From Nephrocerus scutellatus (lineage: Eukaryota; Arthropoda; Insecta; Diptera; Pipunculidae), in NCBI GenBank assembly GCA_947095585.1, contig OX352763.1, positions 47,769,481 to 47,833,480 on the forward strand: a DNA stretch of 64,000 nt. The letters are read 5' to 3'. This document shows, one piece after another, positions 32,761-43,246 of this stretch (position 1 is its first letter; every line of letters begins with the position of its first letter). Below the pieces are notes generated by a model. The model was given only the letters and a program-made list of their open reading frames with translations, did no database searches and was not told where the DNA came from. A program made the translations under genes and the position numbers.

Positions 32761-32929
32761 TAAACTCAGATTATAAGGGTACTTTTGGCACTTAATGCTG
32801 AGTTTGTTTTTAACTTTTATTCCCCCTAACGCAAAAGAATTTCTGAGCAGGATCCTCTTCGCTCATGTAAATTAGGGGCGTCTTGCCTACTGTTACCTAC
32901 TAAGTTTATTTCACGTTAACACAGCAATA

Positions 32930-33262
32930 ATACTCAAAGATCTCATCATTATAGAGTCTCAGGAATCGTTCTTACTCATATACGGGTCCAAAAATTATCC
33001 GTAAGACTTGCCTCCATGTGCTTTGTTTTGCTCTTATACTTATGTGCAGACCCAGATTTTATTCATCCGTTCAATCTGCGTGAAAGCTTTTTGTGCACCT
33101 CTTAGGTTTCTACTAATTATGTCAATATCGTCTGAGTAAGCCAGTATCTGGAAGGACTTATAGAGGATTTTTGTTCTCGCCGTTTCTTTAGAGTCTTGGA
33201 TTATGTTTTCTCCGCCTGACTGAGCAGGCTTGATTGTGATCCGGTCAACCAATACTCTTTTT
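32930..33262 (-). pseudogene. RTE-like RT fragment with inner deletion
   Basis: Plus-strand AGATCTCATCATTATAGAGTCTC matches 2,512-2,534. The minus strand reads FQILAYSDDIDIISRNLRGA and QKAFTQIER (33,160-33,060), equal to the catalytic region of the 2.3-5.2 kb element but with YADD changed to YSDD. Sequence between the palm and the C-terminal block is deleted. Confidence 0.8.
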
Positions 33263-36160
33263 TATACACCAGGATGTTGTTTTGTCTTAACCGACTATAG
33301 CAGGAAACATTTGCCATTATTTATTTTCTCATTTCTCAGTTTATCCATCAATGTTAAACGAAAAATGTATTTTCAGTAAGAGAGATATTTTACAAAACGT
33401 TCCGCTTATACATTATTTACTGCGCAGGAGAAAAGCAATAAATCTTTATTGTAGGAATGCAAATACATGAGCGTGTGCTTGTTATAAAAACGTTTATATA
33501 TCTATATATCTGAATATATATCTGAATAGTTTCAGAATCGCGTTAGAAGTTTCAAGTGGTCGAGAAATCCATCTAAGATTTGCACTGGACTCTAAGCTAT
33601 TTAAATTACGGAGTTTCCGAAAGCCAAACTATCAATCTAACTATACGTTTCTCAGCCTATATAGTGCAGCACACAAGAATTTTCCAAAAGCACCAGCTCG
33701 TTTTTCCTTCCAATAACTATGGGATCACAATAAACCCGATTGGATTATCCCAGTGTGTTTTTGAGAAAAGTGACGAACTTTTTTGAACCTATTGTTCACC
33801 CGTTGCTAAATCGATGATTTATTTATCTTTTTCTTGAATTTATGAATTTAAAATAAGAAGAAATAAGAAACGAAATGCATATCAGCTGATTTTTTTATAT
33901 TTTGTATAAAATTCGAAGAAGTTAAAAAAAATATTGTATTGGACTCATTGATGTGTTTTTGACAACTCGTTTCGCTCGTATCCACAACCAAATTTTGCTT
34001 AGTAAAATATAACTTTTCTAACCTTGTTGTTTATACATATTGTATTAAACATTTATTATATTAGAAAAATGTTCATAAGCTGGAGTTTTTTAATTCAATT
34101 GTTAGTGGTCTAACAATATCTTGGTAACAAAAACAATTAATAATAATTGTCTTCGATTTTCAGCCCAGCCAAAGCTTTTATACTTTTTTTTCGATTGGCT
34201 TAGTAAGCATGCACATTCTGAAGACAAGTCCGTTTAATAGAAATAAAGTTAATAAAAAATGCATCAGAATTTGAACCTATCGGCAATAAGTTCAAATACT
34301 GGTTGGCAGTATACGTTTATGTGTGTACTAAAACTGGGACTTAAAAGTTTTTTGAAAAATAAATTCAAAATAATATTTAATTGAGACGAAGTTATTTAAA
34401 TAGATATAATATTTATAATTCTTTATGTATCAACTGTACTGTATTAAAAGCAGTTTTAATATAGTTCAATTTTAAATAAAAAAAATTTACTGGTTCATTG
34501 TTTTGCTGATAAAAACAGTTCAGAACTACTGTGTAGCAAATTAACTTCATCGGAAGGTATTGCAGATACAAGTACACTGCAATTGTGAATCAATGGACCA
34601 AATAATTTGCACAATTATCGATTAACGGACAATTTGACTAGTTTAGTTCAGAGGCTAAAGCCTCAGCATAAAGCATTCAGGCACGAAAACACAAAAGCGC
34701 CCATCGCCTCCTAGGTAATGTTCACAACATTATCGTAAACACCATCCGATATGGTGTATATAAGAGCGACACCGACAAAGCAGAAAGAATTTTGAAATAA
34801 TGAAAGAAATGACTTAGTTCGGTACATTTTGCTCAAGGCCATTTATATCGAATTTTAGAATCCCTAATATGATATTCGATGTTGTGGTCGCCTTTGGGCG
34901 CTAGTGGTGTAAAAGGCAGCTTCTAAAACACCACTTAGATGTACTCCCGATGCCTCTGTTTGGTCAGGTACGGGGTTTTTCCGTGTATAAGTATACATAA
35001 GATAGTAATAATTTGCGTTGGACAGGTCCACCAACAAGTGCCAGTGGACGCAATCTATGCGCAGCACTGATAGATCTTACCTTGGTATGTCGATTAGGAC
35101 AATCACGATAGTCTGCTACCAGTATCACTTTACCTTACTTGAGTGACTGAAAGTGGAGGCTGGTGCTGTTAAGTTACTTCTATCGAGCTTACCCACAGCG
35201 CACATATTGTTGAAGTACTCAACTTTAATTTAGTTAGATTTACGGTTCGCTGATGGTACACGGCCACCTCTGCCGGCGGACATAGCAACTGAAGAGAATC
35301 GATCGAAACGATAATGATAACCATCGCCATCATTTTCATTTGACCCGCATTTTTATTTTATTGGTTCAACCAATTTTGGTTTTATTCTGTGTGCCACGCG
35401 CATTACTACGTACATGCTGTGTTTTATAATGCGAATAATGCGTACGCTGATAATAAGTAAAACTTACATTTCGAAAAGTTAAAAACTACTAAGAACGTAT
35501 TTTAGTATGAATTCTATTTATTATGCGTTAGCGCTCCACTGGAAAGAGAACGACAAAACAGTTATAGCCTTACCTCAGCGCTCAGCTGTTTTGGTGTATA
35601 CTCGTGTCACGACCCTTTGCCTCTCTCGTTGGACAATCACCGTATCTTGGCGAATAATTGTCACAATTTATTTTGTTAAATCGATCACATCTAATGGTGG
35701 TACGTATAGTGGTGTATTTGTATAATTTCCGCCAACCATCCGTTGGAGTGATTACCAAAATAGAGTCCTCCCGCTGCTTTATTTCTGGGAGATTGTTTAC
35801 AATTTCAGTTACCATTGACAAATTTGTGTGTTTGCTGCCAGTTCTGAATGAATACACATACACTGCGATTCACTAGATTAGAAGCAGGCAATTTTAAGTA
35901 ATAAAAATTATCTTTCTCCCGTAAGATCACTGCCAATCTTTGACAGGTAAAAGAAAGAGTGGTTCATGTTGAATGCAATGGTAAATTCCAAAATTTTTAG
36001 AGACCAAGCTCACGGTAGTTTTATGAAACTTTAACTGAATGAGTCAGAATGGCATGCATTTAAATTGGTTCATAAGATTAGAAGCAGACAAAGCACAATC
36101 GTTGTTTGTGAAGCGGTTCATTTTTTTGTATAAAAAGATAATTTTGTGGAATGGAAAAGC
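33263..36160. other. No gene recognised
   Basis: Mostly AT-rich. A TATATAAG box lies at about 34,757-34,764, but no initiator or coding exon follows at the right spacing. ORFs at 35,507-35,876 on both strands are short and unidentified. AGATTAGAAGCAG occurs at about 35,875 and 36,077, hinting at a small duplication. Confidence 0.4.
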
Positions 36161-36423
36161 GAATAATTGTCGGCTAGTCTGTCCTATTTAGCTGTTTCGG
36201 CAGCTAAAATCACGGAAGCAGCTGGTGTTACTACAAGCAAATCTACCGTTCGTCGTGTGATTCTTAGCGCCAAAATCCTCAAGCGACTACAGCTGAATAA
36301 AAAGCCATAACTTAATGCTTCGTAAAAAATTCAACGCTTACAATTCGCGAAACCTCGGATGTGCAACAAGCAGCAAGTTCGAATAACACGATAAAAAAGT
36401 CCTTTCTGATCAATAACTATAAT

Positions 36424-36938
36424 CTACTAGCTGTTTCCGGGGGCTTTGCTACCCGCCCACTTATACCCGCGTTTCCCGACTGCCCCATCCCACTGACTCC
36501 CGTCCACTGACCTCCCACCCACCTACCTCCCGCCCACTGACGCCACGCCAACTTCTACCCCAATAACTAACCAACTCACCAATCCAGAAAACTATAGAAT
36601 CGACACTTACACAAGCAAAAATGTACACTTGTTCGAATATTTTTTATGTGAAGATTATATAGAGGGAAAACTACATTTTCCACCACAGCGCCACCTATCG
36701 GGTCCAAATTCTGTCAACGACTTTCTTTTTATTTAAATATTATATGGTGTAAATTTGAGCCAAATCGTTCCATAAATAAGAATTTTCAGAAAAAACGATA
36801 CCAGCGCCACCTAGCGGGGCTGAACCTTCGCGTAGCAATTACGAACAAAGTCGCAGAAGGAAGTATCCAATTTGGTCCAGTCGTTTTCAAGTTTTAAGCA
36901 TCCGAACAAACCACGATCCATTTTTATATATATAGACT
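36424..36938 (+). repeat. CTAGCTG-type repeat, first of two adjacent copies
   Basis: Starts ACTAGCTGTTTCCGGGGGCT, with many CCCACTGAC(T/C)CCCG words. It has two CAGCGCCACCTA.CGGG words (36,686 and 36,802) and ends TTTTATATATATAG. Inserted in the Tc1 relic. Confidence 0.7.
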
Positions 36939-37212
36939 AGCTGACCCGACAGACGTTGTCCTGTCCCACATTCAATAAATTTGTTTGTGATCGTTTTGTG
37001 AACTTGTGAAAAGCTATTAGTTTTGCGATATCGCGTCGCAGTATTAGTCACATCAGTATTAGCAGAAATACCCGGCGTTTCCCGGCTGTCCGATAAACCA
37101 TCCATGGCGTCACCCAACGCATACAAAAAAATTCATTCAAATCGGTCCAGCCGTTTATGAGGAGTTCAGTGACATACACACGTACAGTAGAATCATATAT
37201 ATAAAGATAAAA
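36939..37212 (+). repeat. CTAGCTG-type repeat, second adjacent copy
   Basis: ACTAGCTGACCCGACAGACG follows the previous copy's ATATATATAG directly. It includes TTTGTTTGTGATCGTTTTGTGAAC and GGCTGTCCGATAAACCATCC and ends TCATATATATAAAGAT. Nearly the same start as 43,050. Confidence 0.7.
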
Positions 37213-37324
37213 ATGGCTATAACTTTTCCATCGACGATCTAAGTAAGAAGGAGCCCTTTTTAAACCGCCATGACAGCGGAGAAGGGGGCGTAATGGTTTG
37301 GGCTGCAACATCAGTCTTATTGTT

Positions 37325-37425
37325 GGCGCCGTGGCTCAGTGAATAAGTGCGTGGACTTCTGAGCAGGAGGTTCGTGGTTCGAATCCTAGTAACACCAAAA
37401 GTATTTTTCACGGTTTTATAATGGT
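37325..37425 (+). mobile_element. SINE head inserted in Tc1 relic
   Basis: GGCGCCGTGGCTCAGTGAAT has a clean A box (GTGGCTCAGTGA), CTTCTGAGCAGGAGG, then GGTTCGAATCC as a perfect B box and TAGTAACACCAAAAG. Only about 100 bp is present; the body is missing. Confidence 0.8.
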
Positions 37426-37769
37426 ACCATTGACTAAGTGGTACAAAGCTCAAAAATGACAGGAAACAGCTACAAAGCGGTATTGGAATCAGCTTTTCCA
37501 TATTCTCCAGAACTTAACATTACAGAAAATGTCTAGGGCTGGCTCACACGAAAAGTGTACAAAGATGGAGAACAATACGACGACAAGGAAGCGCTGATCG
37601 ATGCCGTTAAACTTGCCTGGAAAGAGATTTCACTCGATTACTTGGCCTCATTGTTCAACTCCATTAAAGACCGAATTTTTTAGGTTATTTTGAAGAAAGG
37701 TGGTTCTACTCATTATTATATCTGAAGTATGAATTTAAAATAAAAAATCAATTTTTAGAAAAACATGTT

Positions 37770-37965
37770 AACTAATTCATTTTTAATTTAAAACGTCTGC
37801 TCTGATCTAAAAAAAATTTTTCCGTGATTTGTCAATGTGTTCTAACCTATGTTTAAAGTTTCAACTTTCTAGCTCAATGGGAAGTTAGTTTAAAATCAAT
37901 TACAAAATTCCACCCGAACAACACAAAAGCGAGCTAATAAAAGCGTTTAAAAAACAAAAACAGAA
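37770..37965 (+). repeat. Unclassified 260-bp repeat, third copy
   Basis: TTTTTAATTTAAAACGT, CTATGTTTAAAGTTTCAA, CTAGCTCAATGGGAAGTTAG and AAAGCGAGCTAATAAAAGCG match 27,210-27,475 with an internal shortening. Confidence 0.7.
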
Positions 37966-38985
37966 TATTTCATTCATTTAATGCACGCCACTCTGACGCA
38001 TTTGGCAAAAAGGTATCTAATGTACCGTTATCTTTTTCTGAATATTTTTTAAAACTTGATACTGTATAAACCATAAACTACTCTAACTTTCACTACTTTT
38101 TTTTGTTCTTTCCAGACATATAACTGGAGAAATATCAATTTAATCTACTAAAATGATGTAATCTATGGTATCGCAGTGTAGATATGGATACTACGTGCTT
38201 AATATGATGCAGGATACTCAAAGTTATTCGTCGTGAAGGTTGAACAATTAGTAAAAAACTTTATTGTATGCCATACAATTGTTTTATCGATTTAAGGTAG
38301 GTAACCTATTGAAGCACATACCGACGTAAATACTCCTATTGGCGTATATAAATAACGAAAAAATATTAACCAGCCCATATATAAAAGTCTTACACTGTAA
38401 TATTTTTTAACCTGAAAAATCTTGAGAGAACTTGCGATTTTGTAAACGGCTATATGACTGATGTGACGAATAATCGCAATCAGCAGCGCGGTTTGGTTCG
38501 GAAAATGTGAGTGGAGAGTAGATACTTTCATATATGTACGTAGAAGGTTTATATGTATAATGCACATTTCTACATTTTTGTTATGTCAGTTCGTTTTGTT
38601 GTGTTTGTTTTTTCGGAGAACATGTCGATCCCGTCAAACACGCATTTACTCATACTTTGAACTTTAACTCCCACGGTCTCACTCTCCGTTTCCGAACCAA
38701 ATCACGCCTCTGATCTTCCTGGCAGACTTGAAACTATTGAAATCAATAAATTGTATAATTAATAAATAAGAACACCAGATTTACACCCTATGGTATACAA
38801 ATTTGAGCATTTAAAGAACGATTTAAAGAACCATAAATCCACATTTAAGTTTACCGGTATTAATTAAATACATTACCATAACTACGAGAATAAACAAAAA
38901 ACAAGTAAATGTAAAAAAAACTTCGATTTTCTGGGACAAACTTTAATGTTTACATCAACACACGCCACACAGTCCTTTATTATTT
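37966..38985. other. No gene recognised
   Basis: AT-rich; no motif seen on either strand. Confidence 0.45.
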
Positions 38986-38989
38986 GGCA

Positions 38990-40126
38990 ATAATCGATGA
39001 TAAACTGCTTCATTGGATTAGAAGCTATCTTTGGACCGCTCAATTCAAGTTGCTTTGGACGGTTTCAAGTCTGAAATACACTACATCAATGCTGGCTCTG
39101 TTCTGTCCTGACACTCTTTCTCCTTTTTATTAATAATCTCTTATCTGTGACTTCTAATCCAATTCACTCTTTCGCTGACGACAGCACTCTCAGCTCCTCA
39201 TATAAGTTTGATGAACGTCCCTCCACCTATGATGTGGAACTCAAAAAACTTCGTATGTTAAGCACGTTAAATTCTGACCTTGACAGCATAATACAATGGG
39301 GAGAAATCAATAGAGTAGAATTTAACGCTTCCAAAACCCAATACTGTCTCCTGTCGTCCAAGCGAATCCTAAACCCCATGCCATTATCCATGAATGGCAC
39401 TTGCATCGAGGAAACTGAAAATCTCGCAATTCTTGGTATGTGCGTTAACGACAAGCTTCGTTGGAATGACCACATATTTACCGTCGCTAAAAATGCTGCG
39501 AAATGTTTAGGTTTTCTAGCCCGGTGCAAGAAATATTTCACTCCCTCTGATCTGGCTACCATATACAAGGCTTTTATTCGCCAAAAACTTGAGTACAATT
39601 GCCATATCTGGTCTGGTGCGCCTAAGACTACTTTGCATCAGCTAGATAGAATACAAAACCGCTCGATAAAACTTATCGGTGAAGAAAATATAGCAAAATC
39701 AATAGATTCGCTTGAACAACGCAGGAACGTTTCTTGCTTGTCACTGTTTTATCGCTTCTTCTACCAGCGGTGCTCAAGAGAAATAGCCAGCTGCATGCCA
39801 CCTCTCCTCGAATTCAACCGCAATACTCGTGGCGCTCTAAATGCTCATCAGTTTACCCTTAAGCCCATCTTCGAACGTACAGTTAAAGTCAGGGATTCGT
39901 TCTTCAGCCGTACAACACATATGTGGAATGCTCTGCCAAGCTCTGTCTTCCCACCTCACTATGATCCACAGGCATTCAAAACACAAGCTCATAGACATCT
40001 CGTCTTTTCTCCTCCTCTTCCTGAACGCCCACGCTGTGCCAAGTGCCAAGCATATAGCCGAGCATTATAAGGGTGCGAACCCCTTAAAGCGTGCGCGAAT
40101 TATTAAAAAAAAAAAAAAAAAAAAAA
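38990..40126 (+). pseudogene. CR1/Jockey-type RT C-terminal half with poly(A)
   Basis: A 5'-truncated element. The first 150 bp is frameshifted (LLHWIRSYL, then a broken AGSV...LFLLINNL region). From ATG 39,147 a 307-codon frame is open to its natural stop at 40,070. It has HSFADDSTLSSS, the catalytic FADD box at 39,171-39,182; QWGEINRVEFNASKTQ; LAILGMCVNDKLRWNDHI; AFIRQKLEYNCHIWSGAP; LDRIQNRSIKLI; and a C-terminal region with SFFSRTTHMWNALPSSVFP. The 3' untranslated part (GCGAACCCCTTAAAGCG) runs into about 20 A at 40,107-40,126. The intact 924-bp frame suggests a fairly recent insertion. Fragments of the same family are at 7,394 and 17,962. Confidence 0.85.
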
Positions 40127-40136
40127 CAGGAAATCA

Positions 40137-40245
40137 AATTAAGCTGCTCACAAAATTTCAGCCCTCTAATCATATGGAAGGTGGTTAAAAAGGACCTCAA
40201 AAACTATAAAATGGCGGCATTTCCAACCATTACACACGCCAATAA
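40137..40245 (-). repeat. TTAACCACCTTCCAC repeat, reverse copy
   Basis: GCTCACAAAATTTCAGCC, ATGGAAGGTGGTTAAAAAGGA and AAATGGCGGCATTTCCAACCAT are the reverse complement of words at 28,646-28,850. Confidence 0.6.
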
Positions 40246-40299
40246 AATAAATAAATGAAATTTTTTATAAATAAATAATAAATAAAAAATTTTAAAAAT

Positions 40300-40416
40300 A
40301 CAAAAAAACACCCCATTAAAATTTAAATTTCCTTGTAAAATCTCTAATCGGAGATAAACATATACGTAATATTTGAAGAACATCGGGTACTTTATTTTAT
40401 AAAGAGAATTTAAAAA
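40300..40416 (+). repeat. 120-bp-unit mosaic repeat, both ends only (copy 7)
   Basis: ACACCCCATTAAAATTTAAA, TTGTAAAATCTCTAATCGGA and ATATTTGAAGAACATCGGGT are followed at once by AAAGAGAATTTAAAAATAGG. The two element ends are joined with less than one unit between them. Confidence 0.7.
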
Positions 40417-40438
40417 TAGGTTAACTTAACACAATATA

Positions 40439-42208
40439 CAGGGTGTATCCGTTAAGGTGGAAAATACTTAAAGAGGTGATTCCTTGGTTAATTTCGTGAA
40501 AAAATCGTATGGGAGGGGGGTCTATTTTCACCCCCTGTGGTGTACGTAGAGTTTTAAAACAGAGATGCGTACTTTTGACCTTACATCACTTTACAACCTG
40601 TAACTCTTGAACGCTTCTAGCTACAAGCTCACTGTTGGTTTATTTTGATAGAAAATTAAATCTTTAAGATCAAAAAAATGTAAATTTTTTTAAATTCTTA
40701 AAACCATTACCGATATAAACGTCGTCAAAGTCAAAAAAGATGTGTTTTTTTATATTTTATTTTCAAATGCGATTATTTCGAAAAATGCTATCGGCCTTAT
40801 ATCCACCTTATAATATTTCTGCAATAGGTCAACAGGTTGGATTAAAATTGAAAGTTTGTGAAATGAATGAAAACGTACTATTGATCTTACATGACTTCAC
40901 ACCCTATAACTCTTGAACGCTTCCAGATATAAGCTTACTATAATTTAAATTTAAAATTAAATTTTTAAGATAAAAAAATGGACATTTTTTTAATTATTTA
41001 AGCCATACCGATATGAAGGTCGTTAAAATCAAAAAAAAAATTTTTAAATTGTATTTACCAACACGTTTGTTTCGAGAAATGCTCTTGGATAAATTTTTTT
41101 GTCAAATACAGTAAAAAAGCCTTTTGAATTTCCTACAAATCAATGGCACAATATTGGTACATTCCGCCAACAAGAGGGAGATAGTACGGGTTGTGTTACT
41201 ACTATGACGTATAAAAAGAGTTGCATGACGACTCAGTGCTTCTGCAGTTACATTGAAACAAAATTACACTTGGAACGTATGCACTCTTACCACTGCACTC
41301 CAGTGTATAACCTGCTTCAAACGGATTTGCCCAGAAGGACCTAATTTTTTCAGTGGACTTCATTTTCATATGTCCATTTTCACCACGAATTTCATGTGTC
41401 CACTCACAAAATTAGGTCCTTCTGGGCAAATCCGTTCGAAGCAGGTTATACACTGGAGTGCAGTGGTAAGAGTGCATACGTTCCAAGTGTAATTTTGTTT
41501 CAATGTAACTGCAGAAACACGAGTCGTGTATCCGAGAGAATTTCGGAATCGAAACAATAGTGTTTTTAAAAACAATTTAAGAAAAAATAAATTTTGACTT
41601 TGACGACCTTCCTATCGGTATGGTTAAATAATTTAAAGAAATGTGCATTGCTTAATCTTAAAAACTTAATTTTTCTTCAAAAAATATTAACGGTAACCTT
41701 GTAGCTGGAAGTGTTCAAGAGTTATAGGGTGTGAAGTCATGTAAGATCTAAAGTACGTTTTCATTCATTTCACAAACTTTCAATTTTAATCCAACTTGTT
41801 GACCTATTGCAGAAATATTATAAGGTGGATATAAGGCCGATAGCATTTTTCGAAATAATCGCGTTTGAAAATAAAATTTAAAAAAAAAACATTAATTTTT
41901 TTTTTACTTTGATGACGTTTATATCGGTAATGGTTTTAACAATTTAAAAAAATTTACATTTTTTGGACCTTAAAGATTTAATTTTCTATCAAAATAGACC
42001 AACAGTGACCTTGTAGCTATAGAAGCGTTTAAGAGTTACAGGGTGTAAAGTGATGTAAGGTCAAAAGTACGCATCTCTGTTTTAAAACTCCACGTACACC
42101 ACAGGGGGTGAAAATAGACCCCCCCCCCCACTCCCATCCGATTTTTTTCACGAAATTAACCAAGGAATCACCCCTTTAAGTATTTTTCACCTTAACGGAT
42201 ACACCCTG
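40439..42208. mobile_element. Foldback element, 1.77 kb
   Basis: The ends CAGGGTGTATCCGTTAAGGTG and its reverse complement are flanked by TATA. The left arm (40,439 to about 41,350) is reverse complementary to the right arm (about 41,408-42,208), with several indels; the right arm lacks about 110 bp present at 41,105-41,225. The spacer of about 57 bp is itself partly inverted (GTGGAC near 41,353, GTCCAC near 41,398). Each arm has internal repeats: ACTCTTGAACGCTT starts at 40,603 and 40,909, a 306-bp period. No coding sequence. Long arms with internal repeats are typical of foldback-type DNA transposons. Confidence 0.8.
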
Positions 42209-42614
42209 TATATTATTATACAAGAGCAACAAGATTCAAGATTTAGCTTCAGATAAGACATCGGGACATCACTGGAGACATCACATACTCGTATAAACCA
42301 ACCGTAAGTGAATGGTTTTATATAATTTTGGTATCTTGGACAGTTTTTGTTTGCGCTTTTACAAGATTTACTGTCATGTAAACTTGTTTGTACCATACGG
42401 ATGACACATATGTTATTGGTAAATTCGGCTTCTTATTGTAAATTACATTAATGGCATTACACATTAATTAAACTTCTTAATCGGAAATAAACGTTACTTC
42501 GTTCAAATGCTATATGGTGAGATGAAGAAATTTATAACTATATCGATAAAAATATATAAGAGAAATTCTGTATGTATCTATGTTCCTCATACGTTTCCAC
42601 ACCGTTCATTAAAT
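42209..42614. other. No gene recognised
   Basis: AT-rich, nothing recognised. Confidence 0.4.
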
Positions 42615-42930
42615 CGGAACGAGTTTTATACCATGTGCCAGTTTTGATAATATCCTGGAAGTGGTCAGACACCACTGAGTCAAATAGTCTCCATAAAATA
42701 TTTTTCCAAAGAATCTCGTTTTAATCAATTCGAAATTTTGCACACTATTTAATATTCCAAAAAAAATATTTTGAAAGGATCGGATACTTGGTACAGGAGC
42801 CATCAATACAAACAATGTTAAAGTTTCATAAATTGCCCGGAATTTGTATATAGTAGCCTCCTTAAATTTTGCATACGAACAGAAACCCGTCATATTTTGG
42901 AACGTGTTGAACTCCTGGGTCAATAGGTCT
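42615..42930 (+). repeat. Diverged repeat related to 31.0-31.2 kb
   Basis: CTCCTTAAATTTTGCATACG, ACCCGTCATATTTTGGAACG and CTGGGTCAATAGG match the segment at 31,136-31,200. Confidence 0.5.
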
Positions 42931-43049
42931 TATGCACATTTTTATTATTTTTATATCATGAGATCGTAACTGACTTCACTTAACTCACACTGACAAAAAA
43001 CTGATCAATTTAGAGTAAAAATAAATTAAATAAATTTATATAAATACTA

Positions 43050-43246
43050 GCTGACCCGACAGACGTTGTCCTGTCCCACTTTCAATAAATTTGTTTGTGA
43101 TCGTTTTGTGAACATGTGAAAAGCTATTTGTTTTGCGATATCGCGTCACAGTCTTCGTCACATCAGTATTAGCAGAAATACCCGGCATTTCCCAGCTGTA
43201 CCATCCCACTGACGCCACGCCCACTTACACCCGCGTTTCCCGTTAA
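43050..43246 (+). repeat. CTAGCTG-type repeat
   Basis: CTAGCTGACCCGACAGACGT, CAATAAATTTGTTTGTGATC and TTTTGCGATATCGCGTCACA match 36,941-37,060 almost base for base. It then carries CCCACTGACGCCACGCCCAC like 36,530. It ends where the Jockey-like element begins. Confidence 0.75.

Larger units (their letters stand above)
36165..37690 (+). pseudogene. Tc1-like transposase, split by insertions
   Basis: N-terminal DNA-binding part at 36,180-36,400: AKITEAAGVTTSKSTVRRVI, then a stop within KKP.LNAS and LQFAKTSD. C-terminal catalytic part: RHDSGEGGVMVWAATSV (37,267-37,320); then, after a SINE, YSPELNITENV with a stop in place of W and GWLTRKVYKDGEQYDDKEAL, to FNSIKDRIF and a stop at about 37,682. 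The E of NITENV is the third catalytic residue of Tc1 (DD34E) proteins. Between the halves are two CTAGCTG-type repeats (36,424-37,212), and the middle of the gene is lost. Dead. Confidence 0.8.

Noticed and set aside
34757..34764. TATATAAG as a TATA box
   Set aside because: No initiator at about 30 bp downstream and no coding exon follows.
37325..37425. Possible tRNA gene with A and B boxes
   Set aside because: No pairing acceptor stem or proper anticodon arm is seen, and the sequence continues into AACACCAAAAG like the other SINE heads.
40841..41344. ORFs in the foldback arms as a transposase
   Set aside because: They are short, appear on both arms as mirror images and have no catalytic motifs.
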